57,110 nt of DNA from JAFGBM01 sp964610155 (GTDB taxonomy: Bacteria > Actinomycetota > Actinomycetes > Actinomycetales > Demequinaceae): positions 1 through 57,110 of the forward strand of contig CAZSUY010000011.1 in NCBI GenBank assembly GCA_964610155.1. The letters run 5' to 3'. Shown here one piece after another: positions 26,717 to 35,915 of this stretch. The notes below the pieces were generated by a model that was not told the DNA's origin, ran no database searches, and worked only from the letters and a program-made list of their open reading frames with translations. The first letter of the stretch is position 1, and every line of letters starts with the position of its first letter. The position numbers and the translations under genes were made by a program.

Positions 26717-27802
26717 GTGATCCTCAAATGTGGAGGCATGGAATCCACCTGCCTTCATGGTCCCGGAGGGTTGGTTGCAGCCCTTCCCTCCCTCCTCGGG
26801 TATCGACCGAGGGAGAGCCTCGTAATCGTTTCCCTTCGAGCGCATGGAGAGGTTGGGGTACTCCTTCGGGTGGACAGAGCCGACTGTCTACATCCCGACA
26901 TCGCGGTTCCTCTCGCGCGTTCCCTCGCCGATTACCTCCTCAAGGACGGCGCCCTGGGGGCCTTCCTCGTGTCGTATACGGATGATGACGTGAGGCTCTC
27001 GTGTCCCGCGCTCGATAACCTCCGGCCCGCGATTGCCGAGGTGGTCGACGAGGTGGAGGGCTGGGCAGTTGTGGGGGAAAGGTACTTCTCACCGGGGTGC
27101 GCGCGGGAGTCGTGTTGCCCGACCAAGGGGAGGCTACTGCCGAACGGCGCCAGCCCTCCGGGTCTCACCGTCAAGGTCGCGGCCATGCCTCATCGCCATG
27201 CCCTCGCCTCTCCTGACTCGCGGTTCGACATCGACGAGGCGGCACGACGCCGGGCGGCCAGGGCCGGAAACAGGTGGTGGGGACACCGGGATGAAGATCC
27301 AGTCGCCTGGCGGCAACGATCCTTTGCGTTGTGGGGCGCTGCGCTCAAGGGGGCGCGATCCGATCGGCTACCCAATGGGGTTGAGGCGGGCAAATTGATC
27401 GAGGCGCTCCAGGACAGGAGGGTAAGGGACGCCGTACTCGTCTCCCTGATGCCGGGGTCGGCCAGGGTGGCACTTGGGGTTCTGGATGGAACGGCGGATG
27501 AGGAGGTCTCTGGCGTCCTTCGAACGCTACTGTCCCCCGAGGAGGGGTTTGCTCCAGACGGGGTGGCGGTGAGTGCAGTATTGGACCTGTTGGGATGGTT
27601 GACCGCCCATGCCCGCGTCAGCCGCCGCGCGCCGACCCTGACACTGTGCGCCGTGCTCGCGTGGTGGGAGGGCGACGGAGACTCTTGCCGCTCCCTCCTT
27701 GCGAAGGCTCACCGGGCGGAGCCTGGGTACCGGCTAGCCGGGCTCCTGGAGTGCACCGTGCTTGCGGGGATCGATCCAGGGTGGAAAAGGACGGGTCGGT
27801 GA
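26717..27802 (+). CDS. DUF4192 domain protein
   Basis: The 361-residue protein belongs to a family restricted largely to Actinobacteria and often found next to sigA, as here. The N-terminal domain has LVAALPSLLGYRPRESLVIVSL. The middle carries conserved tryptophans and the SCCPTKGR stretch. The C-terminal half is helical, with LTLCAVLAWWEGDG. No enzymatic motif is recognised and the function is unknown. The start is uncertain: GTG 26717, or ATG 26738 with GGAGG only one base away. Confidence 0.75.
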   Translation: MILKCGGMESTCLHGPGGLVAALPSLLGYRPRESLVIVSLRAHGEVGVLLRVDRADCLHPDIAVPLARSLADYLLKDGALGAFLVSYTDDDVRLSCPALDNLRPAIAEVVDEVEGWAVVGERYFSPGCARESCCPTKGRLLPNGASPPGLTVKVAAMPHRHALASPDSRFDIDEAARRRAARAGNRWWGHRDEDPVAWRQRSFALWGAALKGARSDRLPNGVEAGKLIEALQDRRVRDAVLVSLMPGSARVALGVLDGTADEEVSGVLRTLLSPEEGFAPDGVAVSAVLDLLGWLTAHARVSRRAPTLTLCAVLAWWEGDGDSCRSLLAKAHRAEPGYRLAGLLECTVLAGIDPGWKRTGR

Positions 27803-27866
27803 CGATGTCTTGTCCGAATTGAGGTAGAAAGGGGCTTCTGCGCGTGAAGAAGGTCGCGAGTAGGAA

Positions 27867-27894
27867 TGGACAATCGGGTATCGGGAGTTACAAT
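27867..27894 (+). promoter_or_regulatory. Sigma-70-type promoter of sigA
   Basis: TGGACA (27867-27872) and TACAAT (27889-27894) are separated by 16 bases, a good match to the vegetative consensus. They lie about 65 bases before the sigA GTG in an AT-richer patch. The principal sigma factor may thus drive its own gene. Confidence 0.5.
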
Positions 27895-27960
27895 TTAATG
27901 AATATTGCGTGACGGCGACAGGCCGACGCAGTTCCCCGTTTCTATCGAGAGGTCTCCTCG

Positions 27961-29349
27961 GTGTCGCCCAGCCTGTTCCAGCGGAAGAAATCGCGGTCCA
28001 GCGGTGAATCCACACCTGACGTCACCCCGGTAGAAAAGTCGTCGAAGAAGACCGCATCGAAGAAGACCCCGGCCAAGGCTGGCACAACGAAGGCCGCTGC
28101 AACGAAGGCTGCAACGAAGGACGTGCCGAAGAAAGCCGCCCCGATCCAGAAGACCTCATCGTTGGCGAAAACGAAGGGTTCGACAAAGGCCACAGCGAAG
28201 AAGGACCAGCTGGTAGATGGCCCAGTAGTTGACAAGAAGAAGGGAGCCGCATCGCCGGATGTCTTGACTGAGAGGGAGCTCCCGGACAAGGACCCGGGAC
28301 CGGCCGACTTGGCCGTGGAAGAGGAAGTCGAGAAAGCTGAGGCCCTCGAGGAGGAAGACGAGGACGAGGAGGAGATCAAGGGCTTCGTCATTGGGGGTAC
28401 CGACGACGACGCACCGGCCCAGCAGGTTGTAACGGCTGGGGCGACGGCGGATCCCGTGAAGGACTACCTCAAGCAGATAGGCAAGGTCGCACTACTCAAC
28501 GCCGAGCAGGAGGTCGACCTCGCAAAGCGCATCGAGGCCGGCCTATTCGCGGAAGAGACACTTGCCACCACTAAGAAGATCGACGCCAAATACCGTCGAG
28601 AACTCGAGTGGATCGCCAACGACGGTCGCCACGCCAAGAACCACCTCCTCGAGGCGAACCTCCGACTCGTCGTCTCGCTCGCCAAGCGCTACACGGGTCG
28701 AGGCATGCTTTTCCTCGACCTCATCCAGGAGGGCAACCTCGGACTCATCCGCGCTGTAGAAAAGTTCGACTACACCAAGGGCTACAAGTTTTCGACCTAT
28801 GCGACATGGTGGATCCGGCAGGCAATTACCCGTGCCATGGCGGACCAGGCGCGCACCATCCGCATCCCCGTCCACATGGTCGAGGTCATCAACAAGCTTG
28901 CCCGCGTTCAGCGGCAGATGCTCCAGGACCTGGGTCGCGAACCCACGCCCGACGAGCTCGCCAACGAACTGGACATGACGCCGGAGAAGGTGGTCGAGGT
29001 TCAGAAGTATGGGCGAGAACCTATCTCCCTCCATACCCCCCTCGGCGAGGATGGCGACAGCGAGTTCGGTGACCTCATCGAGGACTCGGAGGCGGTCGTC
29101 CCCGCGGACGCCGTGGGCTTTACTCTCCTTCAGGAGGAACTGAGCAAGGTCATGGACACCTTGAGCGAGCGAGAGGCCGGCGTGGTCGGGATGCGCTTCG
29201 GCCTGACCGACGGCCAGCCCAAGACCCTCGACGAGATCGGGCGGGTCTTCGGGGTGACGCGCGAGCGGATCCGACAGATTGAGTCGAAGACGATGTCGAA
29301 GCTCCGGCACCCCTCACGTTCGCAGGTCCTGAGGGACTATCTCGACTGA
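27961..29349 (+). CDS. sigA: Principal RNA polymerase sigma factor
   Basis: The 462-residue group 1 sigma factor has an actinobacterial N-terminal extension of about 150 residues: first Lys/Ala/Thr-rich and strongly basic, then acidic (VEEEVEKAEALEEEDEDEEE). Region 1.2 follows (DPVKDYLKQIGKVALL), region 2 with GNLGLIRAVEKFDYTKGYKFSTYATWWIRQAI, region 3 (REPTPDELANELDMT) and region 4 with TLDEIGRVFGVTRERIRQIESK. The start is a GTG. The lipoprotein gene downstream begins one base after the stop, so read-through expression is likely. Confidence 0.96.
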   Translation: MSPSLFQRKKSRSSGESTPDVTPVEKSSKKTASKKTPAKAGTTKAAATKAATKDVPKKAAPIQKTSSLAKTKGSTKATAKKDQLVDGPVVDKKKGAASPDVLTERELPDKDPGPADLAVEEEVEKAEALEEEDEDEEEIKGFVIGGTDDDAPAQQVVTAGATADPVKDYLKQIGKVALLNAEQEVDLAKRIEAGLFAEETLATTKKIDAKYRRELEWIANDGRHAKNHLLEANLRLVVSLAKRYTGRGMLFLDLIQEGNLGLIRAVEKFDYTKGYKFSTYATWWIRQAITRAMADQARTIRIPVHMVEVINKLARVQRQMLQDLGREPTPDELANELDMTPEKVVEVQKYGREPISLHTPLGEDGDSEFGDLIEDSEAVVPADAVGFTLLQEELSKVMDTLSEREAGVVGMRFGLTDGQPKTLDEIGRVFGVTRERIRQIESKTMSKLRHPSRSQVLRDYLD

Positions 29350-29350
29350 C

Positions 29351-30073
29351 ATGAGACGCCCCGGTTTCCTCGCCCTCGCGATGGGGGCGGTTCTCGTTGG
29401 CTTGTCCGCATGCGGGTCGGGAGGCCCTTCATCGAGCACCCCATCCCTCACCCCGAGTTCGTCCGCGTCCCCAAGCCCCAGTTCGTTATCATCGCCCACG
29501 CCGAGCCTGTTCCCCTCCTTCGTGTGGGAGTCTCGATCGGCAACGGCCGCCGATGCTCAGACGTGGCGGGAGGGTTGCCCCGTCGGTCTAGGCCAACTCA
29601 TCGTCGTCGACGTCGCCTTCTGGACCTTCGATGGGGAGACCGCGACGGGAGAGCTCGTCGTCAACGCCGACATCGAGGACGAAACCCGGGTTGCGTTCGA
29701 GCGGCTTTTCGATCTGGGATTCCCGATTAGATCGATCCGCAACATCGACGAGTTCACCGGGAGCGACGATGCCTCCATGGCCGCCGACAACACCTCGGGC
29801 TTCAACTGCCGGTACGCCGTCGCGGACGGCGATCCCCAGTGGTCGAACCACGCCTACGGGCGGGCGATCGACGTCAACCCCGTCGAGAACCCGTACGTTT
29901 TCCACGGGGAGGCCCTGCCGCCCGAAGGCGCGGAGTTCGTCGACCGGACGGAGCGTCCGGGGATGCTCGCCGAGGGTGGAGCCGCGCTCCAGGCGTTCCT
30001 GGACGCGGGATTTTTCTGGGGGGGCTTCTGGAAGAACACCCCTGACTACCAGCACCTCGAGATCGAGGAGTAG
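29351..30073 (+). CDS. M15-family D,D-carboxypeptidase-like lipoprotein
   Basis: The 240-residue product has a lipoprotein signal (MRRPGFLALAMGAVLVGLSAC) whose lipobox cysteine is C21, then a Ser/Pro-rich linker and an M15C-type zinc peptidase domain with SNHAYGRAIDVNP (metal-binding His and Asp) and the last histidine in DYQHLEI. It probably trims peptidoglycan peptides at the outer face of the membrane. It lies one base behind sigA. The acetyltransferase gene follows ten bases later. Confidence 0.88.
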   Translation: MRRPGFLALAMGAVLVGLSACGSGGPSSSTPSLTPSSSASPSPSSLSSPTPSLFPSFVWESRSATAADAQTWREGCPVGLGQLIVVDVAFWTFDGETATGELVVNADIEDETRVAFERLFDLGFPIRSIRNIDEFTGSDDASMAADNTSGFNCRYAVADGDPQWSNHAYGRAIDVNPVENPYVFHGEALPPEGAEFVDRTERPGMLAEGGAALQAFLDAGFFWGGFWKNTPDYQHLEIEE

Positions 30074-30083
30074 GGGGAGGGAG

Positions 30084-30560
30084 ATGACCGTGTCGAACCT
30101 GGTCCGCGAAGCCGTCGTGGCCGACATTCCGGAGCTCGTGCGCCTGGGCGGGCTCATGTACGAGTCGATGGGTCTTCAACTCACGGAAGAGTGGGAGGCG
30201 CGGGCGCTCGCCGATATTGAGCGGCGCCTGAGGGTCGACCTGTGGGGTTGGGTGATTGATGGCGAAGACTGCCTCGCGTCGTGTGCCCTGCTCGATCGCC
30301 ACCCACGCCTCGCCCCACCCGGGGAGGACGCGTCGTGGCGGGGCTATGTCCAGTGGGTCTCCACGGATCCTGAGTATCGCCGCCGCGGATACGCGCGAGC
30401 CCTCATGAGGGCCCTCATGGCCTGGGCTGACGGGCAGAGTGTGAGAGTCGTCGAACTCCATGCGTCGCCGGTTGGGCGAGGGTTGTATGACGACCTGGGA
30501 TACATACCTCAGCTTGGCTCACCGATGCAGGTCGATCTCCGCAACATCGACCTCACGTGA
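30084..30560 (+). CDS. GNAT-family N-acetyltransferase
   Basis: The 158-residue product has the acetyl-CoA-binding motif A as STDPEYRRRGYARALMRALMAWA (the first residues give R-x-x-G-x-A) and a terminal VVELHASPVGRGLYDDLGYI. It starts at the ATG after GAGGGAG. The substrate is unknown. It probably forms a small operon with the lipoprotein gene, ten bases upstream. Confidence 0.85.
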   Translation: MTVSNLVREAVVADIPELVRLGGLMYESMGLQLTEEWEARALADIERRLRVDLWGWVIDGEDCLASCALLDRHPRLAPPGEDASWRGYVQWVSTDPEYRRRGYARALMRALMAWADGQSVRVVELHASPVGRGLYDDLGYIPQLGSPMQVDLRNIDLT

Positions 30561-30588
30561 GCCCGACCCAAGGAGCATCCCCGAACGC

Positions 30589-30616
30589 TTGACGTCAGAA
30601 GGCGAGTGGCTAGGGT
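30589..30616 (+). promoter_or_regulatory. Promoter TTGACG-N16-TAGGGT
   Basis: The hexamers at 30589-30594 and 30611-30616 are 16 bases apart and lie 57 bases before the membrane-protein gene, which also has an AAGGAGG ribosome-binding site. Confidence 0.5.
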
Positions 30617-30673
30617 GGGGTCGGCGGGGCAAACCACCCCAGTTACCAACAAAGTGCCTTTCAAGGAGGAAAG

Positions 30674-31027
30674 ATGAGTCGTGTGATCGAGGGCTTTGAG
30701 GCCCTCATGATCCTGGCATTTGCGGTCGTGTTCGGGAGCGCGGTCAGCCAACTAAGAGAGAAGTCGAAGAAAGTCACGGCCTACATGTACCGGGCGAGCC
30801 GCGTGGCTTTGGTCTCCGTTGCGGCGCTCGTTGTCATCAAATACACGTCGGACAAGGTCGTCGGGTTCATGTTCGACCGCTGGCACATGTTGTACTACGT
30901 GGCCGTCGCGCTTGTCATAGCTGGGTTGTCGTTCTGGTTCCGGAAGTCGAAGAAGTCGATCCCGTTCGTCTGGGCCATCATCGGGCTCGCGGCCGGGAAG
31001 GCCGTCGTACTCCACCTCTTCTGGTAG
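30674..31027 (+). CDS. Small multi-pass membrane protein of unknown function
   Basis: The 117-residue protein has about four hydrophobic segments (residues 8-24, 42-58, 70-86 and 97-114) separated by short basic loops such as REKSKKV and RKSKKS. It has no cysteines and no recognised domain. A strong AAGGAGG supports the ATG. It appears to be a monocistronic unit with its own promoter. Confidence 0.7.
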   Translation: MSRVIEGFEALMILAFAVVFGSAVSQLREKSKKVTAYMYRASRVALVSVAALVVIKYTSDKVVGFMFDRWHMLYYVAVALVIAGLSFWFRKSKKSIPFVWAIIGLAAGKAVVLHLFW

Positions 31028-31116
31028 GAGCGCATCCGATAGGAACGGTGGTGCCCCGCGGCCCCGCCGCTCCTCCTTTCGCGGCGCGGCACGCTCACCG
31101 CGTGGGAGGTGCAACC

Positions 31117-31122
31117 TAGGCT
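31117..31122 (+). promoter_or_regulatory. -10 hexamer TAGGCT of the topoisomerase B gene, leaderless
   Basis: TAGGCT is followed by GACTTC (six bases) and the GTG at 31129. Confidence 0.45.
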
Positions 31123-31128
31123 GACTTC

Positions 31129-33228
31129 GTGGCCCCGTCCGACTACTCCGCCAGACACCTCAGCGTCCTTGAGGGGCTGGAAGCCGTCCGAAAACGCCCT
31201 GGCATGTTCATCGGGACGACGGATTCGCGCGGCCTCATGCACTGCCTCTGGGAGATCCTCGACAACTCCGTCGACGAGGCGTTAGCCGGGTTCGGGAAGC
31301 GGATTGAGATAGTACTGTGCGCCGACGGGTCCGTCGAGGTCAGGGATGTCGGGCGGGGGATCCCCGTGGACATCGAACCGAAGACGGGGTTGACGGGCGT
31401 CGAGGTCGTCATGACCAAGCTTCACGCCGGGGGAAAGTTCGGCGGGGGATCCTATGCCGCGTCTGGGGGACTCCACGGCGTCGGCGCCTCCGTCGTCAAC
31501 GCCCTATCCGAACGGCTAGACGTATGGGTGGACCGCGATGGCGCAACCCACCACATGGCCTTCCGTCGCGGCGAGCCTGGAGTCTTTGAGGACTCGAGTT
31601 TGGGGACCCCCCCTGACGCTCCCTTCCAGCCGTTCACCGATGAGTCTCGCCTGGAGCAGGTGGGCAAGGTGGCTAAGGGGGTCACGGGTACCCGCATCCG
31701 GTTCTGGCCCGACCGGGAGGTCTTCTCCACGTCCGCCCTACTCGAGTATGAGAATCTCGTCGCTCGGGCCAGGCAGACCGCCTACCTTGTCCCGGGACTC
31801 GAGCTCGTGCTCACGGACGAGCGACGCCCCGGCGAGCCGGCCGAGCAGGCCTTCCGCTCCACCGGGGGGCCGAGGGACTTCGTGGATCACCTCGCCCGCG
31901 ACACCGCCATCACGGACACCTGGGAGCTCAAGGGCTCGGGCACGTTCGTCGAGGTGGCGCAGGTGCTCACCCCGCAGGGGACTCTCATTACCCAGGATGT
32001 CGAGCGAGAGTGCCTAGTCGACGTGGCCCTTCGGTGGGGTACCGGGTATGACACCATCGAGCGTTCGTTCGTCAACATCATCGCCACCCCCCACGGGGGC
32101 ACACACCAGGCTGGCTTCGAGCTGGGTCTCGCGAAGGTCGTCCGCAGGGCCATCGAGACCAACGCCCGGCGTCTCAAGTTGAGTGGGCGAGACGGAGGGG
32201 AACGGATCGAGAAGGACGATTTCATGGCGGGTCTCACCGCCGTCGTCACCGTGCGCGTACCCGAGCCGCAGTTCGAGGGTCAGACCAAGGAGGTCCTCGG
32301 TACGGGCCCCGTGCGGGGCATCGTCGCCAGGGTCGTCGAACAGGAACTCGGCGCGATCCTTTCCTCGACGCGTGCGCAAATCAAACAGCAGGTGACCACC
32401 CTGTTGGAGAAGATCGTCGCCGAGATGCAGGCGCGGGTGAGTGCCCGCAGGCAGAAGGAGATAACCCGCCGGAAGAATGCCCTGGAGACCTCGTCGCTCC
32501 CAGCAAAGCTGGCGGACTGCAGATCCAGCGACACGGAGGCGAGTGAGTTGTTCATCGTCGAGGGGGACAGCGCTCTAGGAACGGCCAAGCTTGCCCGCCA
32601 GTCGGACTTCCAGGCGCTCCTTCCCATCCGAGGCAAGATCCTCAACGTCCAGAAGGCGTCCGTGACGGACATGCTCCACAATGCGGAGTGCGCGAGTATC
32701 ATCCAAGTGGTCGGGGCTGGCTCCGGCAGGACCTTCGACGTGGACCAGGTGCGGTACGGGAAGATCATCATCATGACGGACGCCGACGTCGACGGTGCCC
32801 ACATTCGCACCCTGCTCCTTACCCTGTTCTTCCGATACATGCGTCCGCTCGTGGAGCAAGGCCGGGTCTATGCGGCCGTCCCCCCGCTCCATCGGGTGGA
32901 GGTCGGTGGAACAGCGCGACGGAAGCCGGAGTACATCTACACCTATTCCGAGCACGAACTCCAGCAGACCCTCGCCTCGCTCAGGAGGAGCGGCAGGCCC
33001 TATAAGGAGGACATTCAGCGATACAAGGGCCTGGGGGAGATGGACGCCGACCAGCTCGCTCTGACGACGATGGACCCGGTTCACCGGACCCTCCGTCGGG
33101 TCACGGTCGACGACGCCGAGAATGCCGAGCGGGTCTTCGACCTACTCATGGGTAGCGACGTCGCTCCACGCAAGGAGTTCATCGTCCAGGGGGCGGGGAG
33201 CCTCGATCGCGCCCGGATCGACGCCTAG
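31129..33228 (+). CDS. parE: Type IIA DNA topoisomerase subunit B (ParE/GyrB-like)
   Basis: The 699-residue ATPase subunit has a GHKL domain with EILDNSVDEALAGFG and GRGIPVD, GGLHGVGASVVNALS, a transducer domain, and the TOPRIM motifs VEGDSALGTAKLARQ and DADVDGAHIRTLLLTLFFR. It ends with the QRYKGLGEMDADQL and TLRRVTVDDA signatures. The SALGTAKLARQSDFQALLPIRGKILNVQ variant is typical of the actinobacterial ParE-like second topoisomerase rather than of GyrB. The partner subunit A lies at 38848-41352 on the other strand. Its stop overlaps the stop of the convergent cysteine-rich membrane protein. Confidence 0.92.
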   Translation: MAPSDYSARHLSVLEGLEAVRKRPGMFIGTTDSRGLMHCLWEILDNSVDEALAGFGKRIEIVLCADGSVEVRDVGRGIPVDIEPKTGLTGVEVVMTKLHAGGKFGGGSYAASGGLHGVGASVVNALSERLDVWVDRDGATHHMAFRRGEPGVFEDSSLGTPPDAPFQPFTDESRLEQVGKVAKGVTGTRIRFWPDREVFSTSALLEYENLVARARQTAYLVPGLELVLTDERRPGEPAEQAFRSTGGPRDFVDHLARDTAITDTWELKGSGTFVEVAQVLTPQGTLITQDVERECLVDVALRWGTGYDTIERSFVNIIATPHGGTHQAGFELGLAKVVRRAIETNARRLKLSGRDGGERIEKDDFMAGLTAVVTVRVPEPQFEGQTKEVLGTGPVRGIVARVVEQELGAILSSTRAQIKQQVTTLLEKIVAEMQARVSARRQKEITRRKNALETSSLPAKLADCRSSDTEASELFIVEGDSALGTAKLARQSDFQALLPIRGKILNVQKASVTDMLHNAECASIIQVVGAGSGRTFDVDQVRYGKIIIMTDADVDGAHIRTLLLTLFFRYMRPLVEQGRVYAAVPPLHRVEVGGTARRKPEYIYTYSEHELQQTLASLRRSGRPYKEDIQRYKGLGEMDADQLALTTMDPVHRTLRRVTVDDAENAERVFDLLMGSDVAPRKEFIVQGAGSLDRARIDA

Positions 33229-33854
33229 GGGGGGTCCAGGCGATATCCGCTTTCCTCCCAGGCCTTGAGCATTACGGGGTTGTGCTCCAGGTAGGCATCC
33301 ACAACCGTCTTCGAGACTGAGTTCAGAGGGCAGGAGAAGTTGACGCATTTCGAACATGTCCATTTGTGCAAGGTCCAGAAGAACGCCGTCAACCCACACA
33401 GGGCGGTGAATGCCCACAAGTACTGATCTCCCAGGAGCAAGAACGGGAAAGGGAATCCACCGAGAATGGCGAATCCGACCATTAATTGCGTCTTCTCAAA
33501 CAGGTTCATCGTCCCTGGACGGTACTTCCAGACCTTCAGGGAGCCATAGTTGGCGATGCAGTGAAGTGTCGTACCGCGCTCGGCATAATACGGGCAGTGG
33601 GTACAGAGAATGCGGATCTCCCACAACTCGAAGAAAACCAGCCAGAAAACGGCCCACCCCACGAGGGACCACCCGTATCCACCCGCGATGACGCCCACAA
33701 CTGCCGGAACGGCAAAGAGCGAGAACATGCCGATAAACCGCAGCAGATCCCCCAACTTGAACCGGCATTTCAATCGGCCAGCGATGCGACAGTCGGCGCA
33801 TTCCGACACGGATCGCCAGGTGCAAACATCGTATGGGTTGTTCACATCTGCCAT
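33225..33854 (-). CDS. Cysteine-rich four-helix membrane protein, unrecognised
   Basis: The 209-residue protein has four hydrophobic segments in two pairs (about 42-60 and 63-82, then about 128-145 and 148-165). Cysteine clusters lie on the polar side: CTWRSVSECADC near the N-terminus, CTHCPYY after the second helix, and CSKCVNFSCPLNS after the fourth. The CxxCP and CxxCx4CP patterns suggest a metal or Fe-S site, possibly redox. The gene is less GC-rich than its neighbours and has no functional partner nearby, so it may be acquired. An ATG at 33854 is preferred over the in-frame TTG at 33860. Its stop codon overlaps that of parE (CTAG). Confidence 0.7.
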   Translation of the reverse strand: MADVNNPYDVCTWRSVSECADCRIAGRLKCRFKLGDLLRFIGMFSLFAVPAVVGVIAGGYGWSLVGWAVFWLVFFELWEIRILCTHCPYYAERGTTLHCIANYGSLKVWKYRPGTMNLFEKTQLMVGFAILGGFPFPFLLLGDQYLWAFTALCGLTAFFWTLHKWTCSKCVNFSCPLNSVSKTVVDAYLEHNPVMLKAWEESGYRLDPP

Positions 33855-33987
33855 CCGCAATCAACCCTCTTCTGAACTCCCGGGCGAGTCTCCCGCCGAT
33901 CCTGCCCGCCTAGCTTGAGAAGCCGACACTGGCCACAGAGTACCAATCCCTCTATGGCGAGGTGGGGTTGACAGGAGTAGAGACGGA

Positions 33988-33993
33988 TACGAT
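33988..33993 (+). promoter_or_regulatory. -10 hexamer TACGAT of ilvD, leaderless
   Basis: TACGAT plus six bases leads exactly to the ilvD ATG. A TTGACA at 33968 is only 14 bases upstream, too close to be an ordinary -35. Confidence 0.4.
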
Positions 33994-33999
33994 ACGGGC

Positions 34000-35859
34000 A
34001 TGTCCGGATATCGCAGCAAGACCAGCACCGAGGGGCGCTCTATGGCTGGCGCCCGAGCCCTCTGGCGGGCCACCGGGATGACCGATGCCGACTTTGGCAA
34101 GCCCATCATCGCCATCGTGAACAGCTTCACGCAGTTCGTCCCCGGCCACGTCCACCTCCACGACATCGGTCAGCGCGTCAAGAAGGTCATCGACGCGGCC
34201 GGAGGATGGGGAGCCGAGTTCAACACCATCGGGATCGACGACGGCATCGCCATGGGGCACGGCGGGATGCTGTATTCACTTCCGAGCCGCGAACTGATCG
34301 CCGACAGCGTCGAATATATGGCCAACGCCCACTGTGCCGACGCCCTACTCTGCATCACCAACTGCGACAAGATCACCCCCGGGATGATCATGGCCGCCAT
34401 GCGGCTCAACATCCCGACGATCGTGGTCTCCGGAGGGCCGATGGAGGCCGGGAAGTACGTGGGGACCATCGCGGGCAAGAAGACGTCAAGGGCTCTTGAC
34501 TTGGTCGATGTCATGGTCGATGCCAGCGACGACGCGGTGAGTGACGACGAGATCGGCGCGCTCGAACGATTGGCCTGCCCGACCTGTGGGTCGTGCTCGG
34601 GGATGTTCACGGCCAACAGCATGAACTGCCTGTGTGAAGCCCTCGGCTTGTCTTTGCCTGGAAACGGCACCCTGATCGCTACACACGCCTCTAGGTGGGG
34701 GCTGTTCGAGGAGGCCGGACGCAGGATTGTTGAGATGGCGAAGGGTCACTACCTGGACGGGGACGGCTCCTTTCTACCGAGATCGGTTGCCACCTTCGAG
34801 GCGTTCGAAAATGCTATGACTCTCGACATCGCCATGGGCGGGTCCACGAACACCGTCCTCCACCTGCTCGCCATCGCGCAGGAGGCTGGAGTGGACTTCA
34901 CGATGGCCGACATCGACCGGCTCAGCCGCAAGGTTCCGAACATTTGTAAGGTCGCACCCTCGTCCCAGTATCACCTGGAGGACGTCCACCGCGTCGGGGG
35001 CATCCTCTCGATCGTAGGAGAACTCGACAGAGCGGGACTCATCCATCGGGAGGCTCACACCGTGTATACGCCGACCATCGGCGAGGCGATCGACCAGAAC
35101 GACATCGGGCGTCCAACCGCGACTGAGGCGGCAAAGAAGCGATCCCTGGCTGCTCCTGGAGGGGTGCCCACCCAGGTGGGCTTCTCCCAGGACAACTACT
35201 TCGACGAGGCGGACCTCGACCGGGAGGCGGGTTGCCTCCGGGATGTGGAGCATGCCTACACCAAGGATGGTGGGCTCGCGGTGCTCTTTGGGAACCTGGC
35301 CGTCGATGGGGGCATCGTCAAGACCGCTGGCGTGGACGAGTCGATCTTCCATTTCGAGGGTCCGGCGCGGGTCTTCCACTCCCAGGAGCTGGCGTGCGAG
35401 GCGATCCTCGCCAACCAGATAAAGGCGGGTGACGTGGTCGTGATCGTTTACGAGGGGCCTAGGGGAGGACCAGGCATGCAGGAGATGCTGTACCCGACGT
35501 CGTTCCTCAAGGGCAAGGGCCTCGGAAAGGTGTGCGCGCTCATCACGGACGGACGCTTCTCGGGTGGGACGTCGGGGCTGAGCATCGGCCACGTTTCCCC
35601 GGAGGCCGCCGAGGGTGGGGCCATCGGGCTCATTGAGGAGGGCGATAGGATCCTCATCGATATCGCCGAGCGGAAGCTCGTATTGCTCGTCTCCGACGAT
35701 GAACTCGCCAAGCGGCGCACGGAAATGGACGGTCGCGGAGCCAAGGCGTGGAAGCCGACCCGTGACCGGACGGTGACGCCGGCGCTCCGGGCGTACGCGG
35801 CGATGACGACGAGCGCCGCTAGAGGAGCCGTCAGGGACGTCACGCAGATCGAGCGCTAG
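34000..35859 (+). CDS. ilvD: Dihydroxy-acid dehydratase
   Basis: This Fe-S dehydratase makes 2-oxo acids in valine, isoleucine and leucine synthesis. The 619-residue product is very close to the enterobacterial type throughout, with GRSMAGARALWRATGM, CNCDKITPGM-type ligand sequence (TNCDKITPG), TCGSCSGMFTANSMNCLCEALG and GRFSGGTSGLSIGHVSPEAAEGG. All cluster cysteines are present. No other ilv genes are adjacent. Confidence 0.96.
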   Translation: MSGYRSKTSTEGRSMAGARALWRATGMTDADFGKPIIAIVNSFTQFVPGHVHLHDIGQRVKKVIDAAGGWGAEFNTIGIDDGIAMGHGGMLYSLPSRELIADSVEYMANAHCADALLCITNCDKITPGMIMAAMRLNIPTIVVSGGPMEAGKYVGTIAGKKTSRALDLVDVMVDASDDAVSDDEIGALERLACPTCGSCSGMFTANSMNCLCEALGLSLPGNGTLIATHASRWGLFEEAGRRIVEMAKGHYLDGDGSFLPRSVATFEAFENAMTLDIAMGGSTNTVLHLLAIAQEAGVDFTMADIDRLSRKVPNICKVAPSSQYHLEDVHRVGGILSIVGELDRAGLIHREAHTVYTPTIGEAIDQNDIGRPTATEAAKKRSLAAPGGVPTQVGFSQDNYFDEADLDREAGCLRDVEHAYTKDGGLAVLFGNLAVDGGIVKTAGVDESIFHFEGPARVFHSQELACEAILANQIKAGDVVVIVYEGPRGGPGMQEMLYPTSFLKGKGLGKVCALITDGRFSGGTSGLSIGHVSPEAAEGGAIGLIEEGDRILIDIAERKLVLLVSDDELAKRRTEMDGRGAKAWKPTRDRTVTPALRAYAAMTTSAARGAVRDVTQIER

Positions 35860-35879
35860 GCAAAGTTCCCTCGCGGACA

Positions 35880-35897
35880 TGTACAGAAGTATGTACA
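35880..35897. promoter_or_regulatory. YefM operator: two TGTACA boxes
   Basis: TGTACA occurs at 35880-35885 and 35892-35897, with centres 12 bp apart, immediately upstream of the antitoxin gene's -10 hexamer. The E. coli yefM-yoeB operator is known to use TGTACA cores with the same 12-bp spacing. Binding here would cover the -35 region. Confidence 0.75.
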
Positions 35898-35903
35898 ACG
35901 GGC

Positions 35904-35909
35904 TACCAT
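35904..35909 (+). promoter_or_regulatory. -10 hexamer TACCAT of yefM-yoeB, leaderless
   Basis: TACCAT is followed by six bases and the ATG at 35916, just downstream of the operator boxes. Confidence 0.45.
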
Positions 35910-35915
35910 GGTCCT

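Noticed and set aside
33968..33996. TTGACA with GATACG at 17 bases as an ordinary ilvD promoter.
   Set aside because: Transcription would begin at or past the ATG. The TACGAT-N6-ATG reading is simpler.
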